From NCBI GenBank assembly GCA_003194525.1, contig NBIV01000012.1, positions 310,001 through 374,000 on the forward strand: 64,000 nucleotides of DNA. The letters run 5' to 3'. Source of the stretch: Gracilariopsis chorda (Eukaryota > Rhodophyta > Florideophyceae > Gracilariales > Gracilariaceae). The number at the start of each line of letters is the position of its first letter. Position 1 is the first letter of the stretch. Below are positions 9,949-20,280 of the stretch, in pieces. The position numbers were made by a program, and so were the translations under genes. The notes beneath the pieces are model-generated. The model searched no databases. It was given only the letters and a program-made list of their open reading frames with translations, and was not told where the DNA came from.

Positions 9949-11517
9949 TCAAGATATAGTTGATGTATCACAAGACATCTTCTTGCCGTTCATGTGGCAA
10001 TGGTCAATAAGTTCTTGAACGTGCTCGTTCTCAGGTGAAAAAGGTTTGACGTCCCCACCGAGTGGATATTCATACATCAAATGATCCAGGAATCTAATCG
10101 CGGACGGTTCAAGATTGTGAATGGTTATTGGGTCTCCATCGAGTTTCTTGGACATTGCCTCCGTGCTGTTGCCAAAAGCTTCATAATAGTGAAGTGGAGC
10201 GTACGGAAAGAAGCTTCCACATGCTAGAAGGGATGTGCCTCTGTCTTGGAGCCTTGTTCTTGCTTGTCTAAGACATCTGCCCACCATAATGTCTTCATAA
10301 CGCCCGCCGTACCTGTCTTCTTCTGGGAGTAAGTTCGGAGCCTTCAATATGTAATCGTAGAAGTACGCACAACCATCCTTAACTTGTTGAAGGAAAATTG
10401 TCAAAGCCTCATAGCTAAGTCCGTATGCACCTCCCCCAGCGTAACACCAGGTTTCGTAATTAAGGGCTTTCAAGTCACCATGTCCGCAAAACGGATGTCC
10501 AAAATATAATGCTTCTTCCATACCGCTCGAAAAATACTCCATCTTGTTCAAGAAACGAATAAGATTGTGGCCCATGAGAAAAGTATCATCATCGACCTTC
10601 AAAAAGTACTTCTTTCCTTTGAAAGCGAAAAACCGATGCACCTCCTTCCAACCTATCAGTGCTTTAAGGTCAAGCGTTTGCATACCAGTTTCTTCCGTAT
10701 AATCATATATAAATGTGTTAGGGCGCTTCGTCAGTTCTTCTGGAAGGGATACTCCAACGTCCCGTACGAAAAACAGAGTTGCTTCTTCTTGGAGTCTGGA
10801 AATCCACGTATCTATCGCCGCGCGAAGAAAGTCGTCGCGACCTTTGCTTATGAGCAAGACAATGACGACGTGTTCCCAAGTAACTGATGTCCCCTCCCTC
10901 GGACTGAAAAGGGACGCCGGGAGGAAACTCCCATCAGGACATCGATGTGACGTTGGAGTACATGTGAACGGGTGAGGTGAGCTTTCGTCGTTCACGTTGT
11001 TTGCGTAATTGCATGACACAGAGCGTGCAAGCCTGTACTTTGAAGACAAAACGTATTGCGTTCTTTTGTATAATTCGCGTAGGAGTCGTGTCTTGTACTT
11101 TGTCAGAACTGGGCGAATGGGCTTCCTCACAATTTCGCCGTATAAGTAGTCCCATTCCACACGGCTTATCTTCACGTCCGTTTTGTTGTAATCCCGTAGA
11201 GGATCAGAGACGTCAAGTAGCGTAGAATTCCTCAGCCGTTCCAGATATTCTTTGTCCTCAGCCTCAACGAGAAGCATATCGGCGACATCGTCAAACGCAC
11301 TTCTACTGCGGAGCAAAAGACGTTTGAAGAAATGAACGCACAAGGGGAAACCAAATGCTACCAGGAATAATAAGACAAAGAAACGATGCAGGTTTGAAGT
11401 AGAATAGAGACGTCTAAATCGCTTGATCTGACGACGTATTCGGCGCGACAGTCGAGTTGCTTGCGGATTACAACTTGTTTGGAAAGGAGTAGTGGGAAGG
11501 ACTGAAAAAGAGGTCAT
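9949..11517 (-). CDS. Type II membrane glycosyltransferase, GT31 (beta-1,3-galactosyltransferase/Fringe-like)
   Basis: This 522-residue protein has the standard Golgi type II layout. A short, very basic cytosolic tail (SRRIRRQIKRFRR) leads into one membrane anchor at about 45-65 (FFVLLFLVAFGFPLCVHFF), then a stem, then a lumenal catalytic domain. In that domain KYFLKVDDDTFL carries the DxD metal/nucleotide-sugar motif. CYAGGGAYGLSYEAL and RYEDIMVGRCL match the GGxGY and ED(V/I)xxG blocks of GT31 enzymes. These transfer galactose or N-acetylglucosamine in beta-1,3 linkage onto glycoproteins or polysaccharides. The acceptor cannot be read from sequence; a role in cell-wall galactan or N/O-glycan synthesis is only a guess. 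The gene is convergent with the S1 gene (221 bp gap) and starts at a clear ATG. Confidence 0.88.
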   Translation of the reverse strand: MTSFSVLPTTPFQTSCNPQATRLSRRIRRQIKRFRRLYSTSNLHRFFVLLFLVAFGFPLCVHFFKRLLLRSRSAFDDVADMLLVEAEDKEYLERLRNSTLLDVSDPLRDYNKTDVKISRVEWDYLYGEIVRKPIRPVLTKYKTRLLRELYKRTQYVLSSKYRLARSVSCNYANNVNDESSPHPFTCTPTSHRCPDGSFLPASLFSPREGTSVTWEHVVIVLLISKGRDDFLRAAIDTWISRLQEEATLFFVRDVGVSLPEELTKRPNTFIYDYTEETGMQTLDLKALIGWKEVHRFFAFKGKKYFLKVDDDTFLMGHNLIRFLNKMEYFSSGMEEALYFGHPFCGHGDLKALNYETWCYAGGGAYGLSYEALTIFLQQVKDGCAYFYDYILKAPNLLPEEDRYGGRYEDIMVGRCLRQARTRLQDRGTSLLACGSFFPYAPLHYYEAFGNSTEAMSKKLDGDPITIHNLEPSAIRFLDHLMYEYPLGGDVKPFSPENEHVQELIDHCHMNGKKMSCDTSTIS

Positions 11518-12239
11518 GTTTAGCCTCAGTCAAGACTATTGTAGTTTCACAACTGTCAGATGGGCTGGGGTGTGACAAGACGGCAACAGCTTTAAGTGAC
11601 AAGCAAAGAAGAGTTAAAACTTATCCTTGAAGCCGGAAAGAGTTGTCCCCTAAGCTCTGAGGACACGCATAGTCGGCATTCGCCACAAAGATTGCAGCCT
11701 GTAATCTTTTTCTCGTAACTGTGGGCTACGCGGGTGAATGAAAAACACAACAGCGCTCAAGTATTCTTGGCGGTTCACAGTACGGGCCATAGCAGCGGTA
11801 TTGAAGTGAGGAGGTCTTAAAACCATCGGGTTCTGGGCACAAATGTATTATCCGGAGAGAAGCAGAGTCCACAAGTGCACCGGTGGTAGCTTCATATTAC
11901 GAAGCTAAACTCTCGGTACTGGTCTGAAGGGACAATGTAGTCACGTTTAGTTCACAACACTTCTATCTCCAACTCGCCCTGCGCATCGTTGGAAATGTGT
12001 TGCGGTTTCCTCCTTCTCAAGAGGTCACCTCGTTAGTTCGAAGCACTCGGCCTAACGTGTTTTTCGATGAACACTTGTTCCAAGCCTTCGTCGCGCGTGC
12101 TCCCACTATCGATTTGGTTGCTGATTAGGCTGCCTCGGACCAAAGCACTATCCATGCAATATCACACGAATGGTTTCATGAAAAAGGAAATTTTCAATAA
12201 GTAATCTAACATCTGGTCGATTGAGTTGTCCAAGGGAAT
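11518..12239. other. Spacer between GT31 gene and tRNA-Lys
   Basis: This 722-nt stretch is upstream of the GT31 gene (its promoter side) and upstream of the tRNA. I see no open frame, repeat or RNA gene in it. Confidence 0.6.
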
Positions 12240-12312
12240 GCCTCCCTAGCTCAGTCGGTAGAGCGACAGACTCTTAATCTGTTGGTCGCGGGTTCGAGCC
12301 CCGCGGGAGGTG
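12240..12312 (+). tRNA. tRNA-Lys(CTT)
   Basis: The 73-nt cloverleaf is complete. The acceptor stem is GCCTCCC/GGGAGGT with a G-U first pair and discriminator G. The D stem is GCTC/GAGC, the anticodon stem ACAGA/TCTGT has loop CTCTTAA (anticodon CTT), and the T stem GCGGG/CCCGC has loop TTCGAGC. Box A (TAGCTCAGTCGG) and box B (GGTTCGAGCCC) are both intact and there is no intron. CCA is not encoded, as is normal for a eukaryotic nuclear tRNA. Confidence 0.97.
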
Positions 12313-12324
12313 AACTTTCACAGC

Positions 12325-12328
12325 TTTT
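12325..12328 (+). terminator. RNA polymerase III terminator of tRNA-Lys
   Basis: TTTT begins 13 nt after the tRNA discriminator base. This is the first run of four T downstream and the expected Pol III stop. The trailer would be a substrate for RNase Z. Confidence 0.6.
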
Positions 12329-13164
12329 GCATCGCAGATAATCCTTTTTGTCTCCAACGTCATTGTCTCCAACGTCAGCAATGGATTTGGCTTAATGATA
12401 CCGAAGAATATCAATGACGGGTGGATCAGGTCTCACGCTATGCTATTACTTCTTCGAAACGCATACTTGGTAAAAAAAAACACGCTTCCTTTGCACAAGC
12501 ACCACCAATAACGTGTGTTGAGCTTTCAGTGTGTAAAAATATGTCTGTGGGAAATTCCCTTTCTACATGGAAGGGTTGGAAGGCTACTTTTTGGTAAACG
12601 GACCCATCGTCCACTTGAGCGATGGATGTCCAAGTGCAAAACAGACGGGCGAGACTTTGTTTTACCAAGGCAACGTGGGGCCTTACTACATAGGGACATA
12701 GAGCTTTTGGGTTCTGAATGGAAGCTGTGGAGACGCCGATGCACTGCTGCAGCCACTGCTCGCTGCAGCACCGTGCGGGTCGACTTGGAAGCACTGCTTC
12801 ATGATATTAAATGAAAGGATTTGAGCCTCGGAATGTGTTAATAATCTCGGAAGTTTGTAGACAGACACAAGAACTGTTACCTTGCCCAAGCGCATCCTTC
12901 ACTGGCTTACTGATGACCGTGTTTGCCGAAGAGTTTACCGTGAAGCCGAGTTGTTTCACGAGTCCAAAAGGCGTAGTATCACGACATACAGTTTCGCCAG
13001 TCTAGTAGCGCTTTTTAGGCCAGCGGATCAACCCACAATACGCGTTCTTCAGTCTTGAAGTCTTCACGCGGTTTCTAATGAGGACTGCGACCCTGTGATA
13101 AACTCTCTGTGAAAAAGAGCGTGGCAGTTGCCTATTTTGTCTAGAAACTGTGTGTCTTGGAAAT
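12329..13164. other. Spacer downstream of tRNA-Lys
   Basis: About 835 nt with several overlapping short frames in different registers and none with protein-like composition. No RNA gene or repeat stands out. Confidence 0.55.
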
Positions 13165-14369
13165 TCACTGAGTCTTCTTGTTCTGAGAGCTATTCGTTTT
13201 CTTAGGCGCCATTGAATCACGAAACGGGATGATGCAAGTAGTTAGAAAAGCACTGTCCCAGAATCGCCCCAACAAGTTAGTTGCAATGGCATAAAAGCCC
13301 ATATCATGCACAATAACGCGCCCAGCACAGGCAAACATTCTTTTGGCAACTTGTTCAGGCGTCCATCCAAACTTCGACAAAAATGTCACCACATCCAGCT
13401 TGGGGGTCTCTCGGTACAGGTTGCTATGCGTATAGGAGGGATGAAAAATAGTGACATCAATTCCATGCTGCTGTGCTTCGATGGCAAGCGAGTTGCCAAA
13501 ATGGGACAAAAGTGCTTTGCTTGCACCGTAACTACTCGCAAATGGCGCAGGCTGCGGAACCGCCGCGTTAGTCACGTCACATAACGCCAAGATAAGCGGC
13601 ACACGCGTGATCAGCATTACGGTTAGTTCTGTGAAACAATGAAGCGAAGGGCTGAACTACAGATCTTCTAAATCATTTTCAACTTACCAAAAACCATGCC
13701 GCCGAAGATGTAAACATGACGCACCCTTTTATTTTCTTCGTTATCATGAGAGAATAGAAGTGGTGCGTCAACCGAATTGCTGCCATCGCATTGCAGTGTA
13801 GACTCGAGATATATTTGTCAATAGATTCTTCATTGAAGAACCCCATAACCAAGAATCCAGCATTATTAACAAGTATGGAAACGTCTACTTCGTCAGTTTG
13901 TTCAGTGATTTGTTTCATATAATTTTCACTTTTGTCACCAAGGTTAACTCCAATCGGTCGTATTTGAACTGTAGGAAACTGTTTGCTCACGCCTCTCTGA
14001 GCTTCATCCAGTAGAGCATCATCTAAGGCAACAATGAAGACATTGACACCCTACTTCCAGGAGAAGAAATCACGTCAGCTTGTATTGCTCGATGGACAAA
14101 AACAAACTCGTTTTAGGTGCAATACCTACTTGTGAGGCCAACAGACGAACCAGTGCTAGTCCAATTCCGCTTGATCCCCCAGTAACCACCGCCCAGTTGC
14201 CATACTTTTCGCGTAGATTTTGTGGCTTCAACATTGTCAAATATAAGATGGGAACGATGTACATGAGTAAAGAAAGCATGCACAGACCACTAATAGTCAT
14301 TGAAACGCCCACCAGCAAATTCCATGCTGCATTGGCGTCGGGCAGACTTGATAGCAGTGAAGAATACAT
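13165..14369 (-). CDS. ER short-chain dehydrogenase, 3-oxoacyl-CoA reductase (KAR/HSD17B12)-type; 3 exons
   Basis: I assemble exons 14369-14130, 14050-13688 and 13551-13165 into 329 residues. Introns are 79 nt (donor GTAGGT, acceptor TAG) and 136 nt (donor GTAAGT, acceptor CAG), both phase 0. Residues 17-45 form an N-terminal membrane segment. The NADP-binding TGGSSGIG is at 63-70, NNAG at 142-145, and the catalytic Ser196/Tyr209/Lys213 triad is correctly spaced only when the introns are removed. The last four residues, KKTQ, fit the KKxx ER-retrieval signal. KAR enzymes do the first reduction in very-long-chain fatty acid elongation; related 17-beta-hydroxysteroid and sphinganine reductases cannot be excluded. 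The start at 14369 gives a normal family length; further in-frame codons exist upstream to 14657 but look non-coding. Confidence 0.85.
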
Positions 14370-14844
14370 TCGTAAACAATGATCGAGACAAGGATGTAAC
14401 CACTCGTTGTTGCACCAGATCTTGAAAGAGTACGGTTGAAATTGGACGGAGTGAAATTGGACAGAGTGAAATAAGGGCGTGCAGTCTACTCCACAGATAC
14501 ACCTGGGTGTATCTAGCAGAATATCCTTTCTTACAAAACGCAGCTCTCGTGCACTGAGGAGTTCAATAATGTGGCAAAACCGATTTGTCACCGTTGCAGA
14601 TCGTGACGCGTGTGTTAACTCTTGGGCTCCGCACTGAAGCACAACCCGGGAAAACACTCGGGTCCTGTGACACTTTTCAGTATACTGTAGTAGCCTGCAC
14701 CAATCCCCGTCAGGTACACTATCTATGACATAGATTCTATGTACTGCAGTCCATCTAGCTCAAGTGGATCCCATTTGGCTACCATGCGATTACGCGGTCT
14801 GACATCGGGCAGGCGACAACGCAGTTCTGCCGGCGGGTCGCTGA

Positions 14845-14857
14845 GTACCGTTGGTAC
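14845..14857. repeat. 13-nt dyad GTACC-GTT-GGTAC
   Basis: Exact copy of the recurrent intergenic dyad (see findings). The word AGTAAAGGATTAGC follows at about 14863 and recurs near 58744, next to a GTTAACCC word. Confidence 0.8.
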
Positions 14858-14990
14858 CAAGGAGTAAAGGATTAGCCTACCGTTGATAAAGGGTTAGACC
14901 ACTACACATTGTGTAATACACAGGCAGTGTTCGCGGGTTCAGTCCAGGCACGATAATCACACCGTCTCTACAAGGCGCTCCTGCGTCCAC

Positions 14991-15039
14991 TACCAGATGA
15001 GATAGTAACTAGCACTGCTAGTTACTATCTCATCTGGTA
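14991..15039. repeat. Perfect inverted repeat, 24-nt arms, 1-nt centre
   Basis: The left arm (14991-15014) begins TACCAGATGAG and ends CTAGCA. The right arm (15016-15039) is its exact reverse complement, and a single C at 15015 separates them. The next flanking base pair does not match, so the ends are sharp. No coding sequence is involved. Confidence 0.95.
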
Positions 15040-15486
15040 ATGCGGCAGTGAGCGTCTCGCGCGAATTCCCACCGTACTGGAGTAGATTCAGCCTCCTCTA
15101 TCGCCTCTCCCCACGCGGCCAACGTGGCACCTACTCAGGTGTCACCCCAAAATTCGAAATAAAGTCATAGTTCTGCGCGATCGTTACTCCTGAGTCAAAG
15201 AGGGAGTTAAGATACATACTGTAGCTGCCGCAGGGAAAATATTATGGCTGCCAACGGTAGATACGTTCTTGTTGCGCAGCATCATATCATCTTGATAATC
15301 TGGAGTCCAGATGATCCAGATTCGGGACAACAGTCGACAATCTGCGCGTTCCGTGACGACGCTCGTTAGGATTTGCCCTCACGCACTTAACCCAGAATCA
15401 GTCAACGAAGTGCTTGCCCCATGAGAAGGACATGGTCTTTGACGCACAGACAATTTCCGTGGTGCTACTCGTGAATCTGCATCCAC

Positions 15487-16844
15487 ATGATTTCAGCCCG
15501 TATGTTCAGGGGTTCTGGAAGCCCGTCGTGCACTCTCGAAAAGCTATACCGTCGCTTAGATGAACTGGTCGATTGGGAGCGTTGCCGACGGGCAAACTCT
15601 GCCGGAAGGTTGATGAGGGTATCAGCAAAACCGGCTCGCGATCTTCTAAAGCGACTAGGTGATCCGCAAAAGAGCTTCTCCGCTGTTCACATCACAGGTT
15701 CAAAAGGAAAGGGATCCGTTGCTGCGTTAATTGCTGAGGGGCTAAGACGGGCACCGTTTGTAAATGCGCCAGTCGGGACGTATGGCAGCCCGCACGTGGA
15801 GCGGGTGAACGAGCGAATCCGTATAAACGGTACACCCATTGATGACGAACTGCTTCAACGAGTACTCGGCGATGCGCTCCAGGCTATGGAAACTCCAACT
15901 TTGTTAGAGCGAACAACGTGGTTTGATGCCGTTTCAGCGGCAGGGTTACTTGCCTTCCATTATAGCGGTGTAAAATGGGGTGTAGTTGAAGTAGGAATGG
16001 GTGGTCGTTTAGATTCTACAAACGTTCTCGCTGCGCCAGTAAGCGTGATAACCAACATTCATTTCGAACACGCAAACGTCATAGGCCCTACTCTGAAAGA
16101 CATCGCCTACGAGAAAGCTGGAATAATAGCACCATCTGCTCAAGTTGTATGTGGTCTTCCCGTGGCACACGAGCTGGCGTCCGTTTTCAGTGCAGAAGCG
16201 CGCTCAGTGACGCCACCTGCTACCGTGCACTTTTGCACCCCCGCCCCAACGCCTCGATTTTTGATCAGAATCTTCTCCTTGCGAGAAAGGCACTTGAGCT
16301 CGTTGCTCATGTTGAAGGGTGCAATGACGTCAGCGGTGAAACGCTTCTACCCCGTCAAACAGCGTCTTCAGCGTTGGCAAGGCTCCCTGCCAGACAAGAG
16401 CGCTTTGTCGCTGAGGTGAAAGGACGTTCTGTCACGGCCGTGCTTGACGGCGCTCACACTCCGGAAAGCGTATATCAAGTGCTCCGCGAGCTGCGGGAGG
16501 ACAGCAAGCCTGTTATCGTGCTAGGTATTGGTGAGGACAAGGACTGCGATGCAATATGCGAAGTAGTTGCTTCCGAAGCTTCGCAAGTGTTTGCAACAAT
16601 GGCAGGCACAGGGGATGCATTCCTACAGGCTGCCAAGCTTGGTGTGGCAATGCAAAAGCTGGGTACAAGTACAAGCGTTGTTCAAAATGCAGAGGAGGCT
16701 TTGCACCACGCGCTTGAGATGGCATCGAGTGAACGAACAAGGGTGGTGATAATTGGGTCATTGCATTTGGCAGGGCGGTTGCGTGGGGTGCTTACAAAGC
16801 TTCAGAATCAGCACTCGAATGATAAAACAACTGCCACTCCCTGA
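15487..16844 (+). CDS. folC: Folylpolyglutamate/dihydrofolate synthase (FolC), frame broken near 16240
   Basis: The reading frame from ATG 15487 encodes the N-terminal Mur-ligase-like ATPase domain: ITGSKGKGS P-loop (GxKGKGS), VGMGGRLDSTN, ITNIHFEHANVIGPTL and the EKAGI block. Homology then continues in another frame from about 16250 (IFDQNLLLARKALEL, then LDGAHTPES, GIGEDKDCD, IIGSLHLAGRLRG), ending at the TGA of 16844. FolC adds glutamate to folates (and glutamate to dihydropteroate in bifunctional enzymes). The switch sits at a C-rich stretch (C5 at 16238-16242, C4 at 16244-16247) and needs one extra base, so a sequencing indel is likeliest. A 62-nt intron (GTGACG...GATCAG, ending about 16272) also restores frame, but its donor is poor. 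The DGAHNP motif reads DGAHTP. The gene is convergent with the sigma factor. Confidence 0.88.
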
Positions 16845-17249
16845 TGATCCATGCCCCGTTGTTTCGGTTTTATATGTGAATATATGTTAATACGTTGCCG
16901 CTTGTGCCGCGCTGAGTTTCCGAGACATTTCGTTGTTAGCGCTGTTGTATGTAGGAACGCCGTGAACGTTTAGCTACAAGAAAGAGAACTTGACTCGTTC
17001 GTCGCTTCTCCCTTCGTAAAACATCACGTCTCGGAGTTGCTTGCTTGCACAGGATGAGAACTGGAGGAGAACATAGCCCGAACTGCTCCTACGGTGATAC
17101 CAATAAGCAGTAAGTCGAGCCGGTGAGGGGTGGGCTTGACACAGAGCAACCAATCGCGAATACAGAGACACAACAACAACAAACGGAGGAAAGCTAGATA
17201 CAAAACAAACAAAAAAAGAAGCCCATGATAAGCTAGGCAAGAAACAAGC
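16845..17249. other. Convergent gap FolC/sigma factor
   Basis: 405 nt between two gene 3' ends. Nothing beyond likely 3' UTRs is visible. Confidence 0.6.
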
Positions 17250-18392
17250 TCAGCGGTTGGTAGCATCCGTAAGCATACGTTGAATCTCCGGGGTCTTCAT
17301 CTTGGGCAATGCGCGAAAGATGAGTTGACGAATTCGTTCCTTCGAAAGACCCAACAATTGGCCCGTTTCCCGCAAGGTGCGAGGCTGACCATCATCCAGT
17401 CCAAAGCGCAGGCGAATAACTGCGCGTTCCAGCGGTCGCAGGCATGCGCGTAGGGCCAAGTCGAGTTCCTGCTTCTGAAAGGCCTCCACCATGCGCTCCT
17501 CAATATGATCATCGCCCTCGACAACTTCGCCAAGAAAGCGCGAGTTAGTGGGGTCTCCTGTCGGGTTAAGACTGACGTCGAGAGATAGGGGTTTACGCGT
17601 TACTACATTGATGACGAATCGGAGTTTTGCCGGAGTAATGCCCAAAGCTCGTGCGACGTGCTCCTCCCTAGGCTTGACTTGGCCCTGCTCGCGCAAGCGG
17701 TTGTACTCTCTTTTGATTCGGGCGTACTCATCAACGATGGTGCCGGGTACCTTGATACTGCGACTCTGAGTGGTGATAGAGCGCATGACGTAAGCGCGAA
17801 TCCACCATGTGGCATAGGTAGAGAACTTGTAACCTCTAGATGCGTCAAACTTTTCAGCAGCGCGAATGAGACCGACGCTGCCCTCTTGCACCATGTCATC
17901 CAGGGCGAGTCCCAAAGTGGCGCCGGACTTGGAGGAAGCGATCTTTCTGGCGACGCTGGTAACCAGTCGTAAATTGGCAGACACAAGGGTGTTCTTTGCA
18001 GCGGTTCCAGCCATCAAGGCGCGCTGCAGGTGCGCAGGGGAGATGCCAAGCTGTTCGGAAAGCTCCAGGACGGAGGGTCTCCGACGCAATGAGTTTTGCA
18101 GCTCTCGTTGCGCATTCTCAATGGTGACGGCGTGTTTGATTTGGGTGGCGAGATGAATGACTTGAGATTGGAGCAAGAGGTCATTTCTGGAGATGTCGTC
18201 CATGTACATCTGGAAGGTATCCTTGAGACCATTGGAGGAATGGCGGGACGGGGTGCGTAGACGCTTCTGAGCGCGGTGTGACTTGTGGGATTGGGCTTGT
18301 TTGGCGGCGAGTTTCTGCTTTTGCCGACGTTGAAGCTGTTGCTGTAGATACGCCTTCTGCTGCGACTCTCTGTTGTCGGAGGCGGTGTGCGA

Positions 18393-18431
<39 letters not shown>

Positions 18432-18707
18432 TTGTTGTTGTTGTGGATGCTGGGGCGATGGGTGTCTCTGCGAGGCTGGCGGGAGAGGGGGCTGCTGGGC
18501 GTGGGGATGCAGGGCGCGTGTATCGGCGGAAGCGGACTCGGTGCGGGGGGGGGAAGCGGCAGGTCTGGGGGGATGGGGGCGTTGACGCGGGGCGCGAGGG
18601 CGACGCCTCCGCGAACGGGGCGCGAGAACGCAGCACGGGGCGGTGACCACGCCGGCCAGTGGCGGGGACGGAGCGAAAGCGGCGCGCCACGCCGCGCAGG
18701 AGCCCAT
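17250..18707 (-). CDS. Plastid RNA polymerase sigma-70 factor
   Basis: This 485-residue sigma-70 protein is typical of nuclear factors that direct the bacterial-type plastid RNA polymerase. Region 1.2 is near 170-200 (DTFQMYMDDISRNDLL). Region 2 spans about 243-320, with NLRLVTSVARKI, the core-binding DDMVQEGSVGLIRAAEKFD and the -10-melting GYKFSTYATWWIRAYVMRSI. Region 3 begins at VDEYARIKREYN, and region 4 (about 420-475) ends in a -35 helix-turn-helix (TLRETGQLLGLSKERIRQLI). The first ~88 residues are Arg/Ala/Pro-rich and nearly free of acidic residues early on, fitting a transit peptide. A 16-Gln tract (codons around 18398-18445) and Gln/Lys-rich segment follow. The ATG at 18707 opens toward a GC-rich divergent region shared with the bHLH gene. 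Confidence 0.95.
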
Positions 18708-19355
18708 GGTACGTCAGTCGTCATCGCGCTCAGACGGGCGCATCGCGAACGCGACGCAGCTCTTATCCGAGCGCGGCGCAACTGCTCAGACCGCATCTGG
18801 GCACGCATCGCGCGCCCGTGCCCGTCGCGCGCGCGTGTGCGGACGGGATGGGCTGATGCAGGCGGCCAGCGGAGACGCGCCGCGTGGCCACGCGGCCGCG
18901 CTGGCCACGTTGAGCGCGCGGCCACGCTGGCCACGTTGAGCGCGTGCGTCGCAGCCGCGCGCGCGCGCGCACGCACTGCGCACACGCAGCGGGAGGGGCG
19001 GGCGCGCGGGTTTGGCGTTGGACTGGAAGGCGGTGGCGGTGCGCGTCTTCATGTGTTTGGCGCCGGCAGTACAGTCAGCAGCTGCTGCACACATTGGACG
19101 AGTTGGTCGCCAGCGACGTTGGCGCCTTTGCACGTCGTCGTTCGTCGCACGCACGCACGCACGCACGCACACCTCCCCTCCCCTCACACACGCTCTCACC
19201 CCGCTCCGCCGTCGCTCCCCACCACCCCCCTCCCCCCCCTACACCCACCACCCGCCACTGCGCGTGCTCCCCGCGCGCCGACCCCCCCCGCCACGCACAC
19301 GGCACGCGGCACCGCTTGCACATTACCCCCTCACGCACGCACCCCCACCACCACC

Positions 19356-19389
<34 letters not shown>

Positions 19390-19686
19390 ACAACCCGTCA
19401 CTGCGCGCGTCGACCAAAAACCCCCGCCGTGTCGAGCGCACACACATACGACACACGCCCACCCTCACCACCACCACCACTCCACCACCACTCCACCACC
19501 CCCCCTCCCCTCCCCCCGCACTGCCCCCCTTCTCCCACTCACTCCCACCCACCCTACGCAACACACACTCCCACCACTCCCCCACTACCACTAGCACACG
19601 CTTCCAACACACTCCACCCCCCCCCCCCAAAAAAAAAAGACACCAACGTCCAACTATCCTAAACCAAACACCCCACCCCTTAAACC
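18708..19686. promoter_or_regulatory. GC-rich divergent intergenic region, sigma factor / bHLH
   Basis: This 979-nt region separates two divergent start codons and must hold both promoters. It contains a CCACGTTGAGCGCG duplication (about 18904-18944), alternating CG/CA runs, CACG-type tandem repeats near 19149-19170, a 33-nt C homopolymer (19357-19389) and a long pyrimidine-rich stretch. CACGTT words resemble E-box half-sites, but that is weak. Long open frames on both strands are composition artefacts (Pro/His/Thr-rich). No TATA box or start site can be assigned. Confidence 0.6.
19357..19389. repeat. 33-nt poly-C tract
   Basis: An uninterrupted C homopolymer inside the sigma/bHLH divergent region, flanked by CCA-rich sequence. 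Its length in the assembly is probably unreliable. The complementary strand is a single long G run. Confidence 0.9.
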
Positions 19687-20241
19687 ATGCAGTACCCCCA
19701 CGATGACATGACCGGCTTCCTCTCCGACCTCAAGGACGGTGGCGCTCCCCCGCCGCCAGCATCCGCTCCACCCCCTCCCCCTCCAGCACAAGCCCTGCCT
19801 CCCCGCAACGCCTTCCCAACTCTCTCCTTTCCCTTTTCCGCCGCAATGTCATCCGATCGCCTCTCACTGGGCACATCCACACCCGCCGCCGCCGCCGCCG
19901 TCGCCGCCGCCGCAGCAACCGGACCCGTATCCCGTACTTTCAATGTGCTACGTTCAGCAGCCGATCCCTCTGCGTTGGGCTCCATGAATAACGCCGCTGT
20001 CGCCGCTTTCAATCCTTTACAACCCTCTCTGGCTACCGACTTTGCACCCCATCATCGTCCGTCACAGTCACCTGTCGCTCATTTGCATCACCCCGCTCTG
20101 GCCGCCACCGCTCCGTACCACCCTTTCACTATGTCTGCTCTTACACACTCCCCGAATTCTATCGCTCCGCATTACGCACAGCACCCCTCTCGGGCCGCCA
20201 ATCACCCGCCCACCCTTCAGCAGCAACAGCAGCAGCACCAT

Positions 20242-20280
<39 letters not shown>

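Larger units (their letters stand above)
14370..15486. other. Divergent spacer SDR to FolC, with inverted repeat and dyads
   Basis: Contains a tandem near-duplication (GTGAAATTGGAC/GAGTGAAATTGGAC type, about 14434-14471), an exact GTACCGTTGGTAC dyad at 14845-14857, a related CTACCGTTG at 14878, a perfect 24-nt-arm inverted repeat at 14991-15039 and GCCAACGGTAG near 15250. No gene is visible. Confidence 0.6.

Noticed and set aside
14750..14950. Second tRNA/SINE candidate: TAGCTCAAGTGG near 14757 and GGTTCAGTCC near 14938
   Set aside because: Boxes are ~180 nt apart, box B lacks a base, and no cloverleaf can be drawn.
18387..19706. Long open frames (up to 439 codons) on both strands in the sigma/bHLH spacer
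   Set aside because: They are Pro/His/Thr/Arg-rich translations of GC- and CCA-repeats, overlap each other in all frames and carry no motifs.
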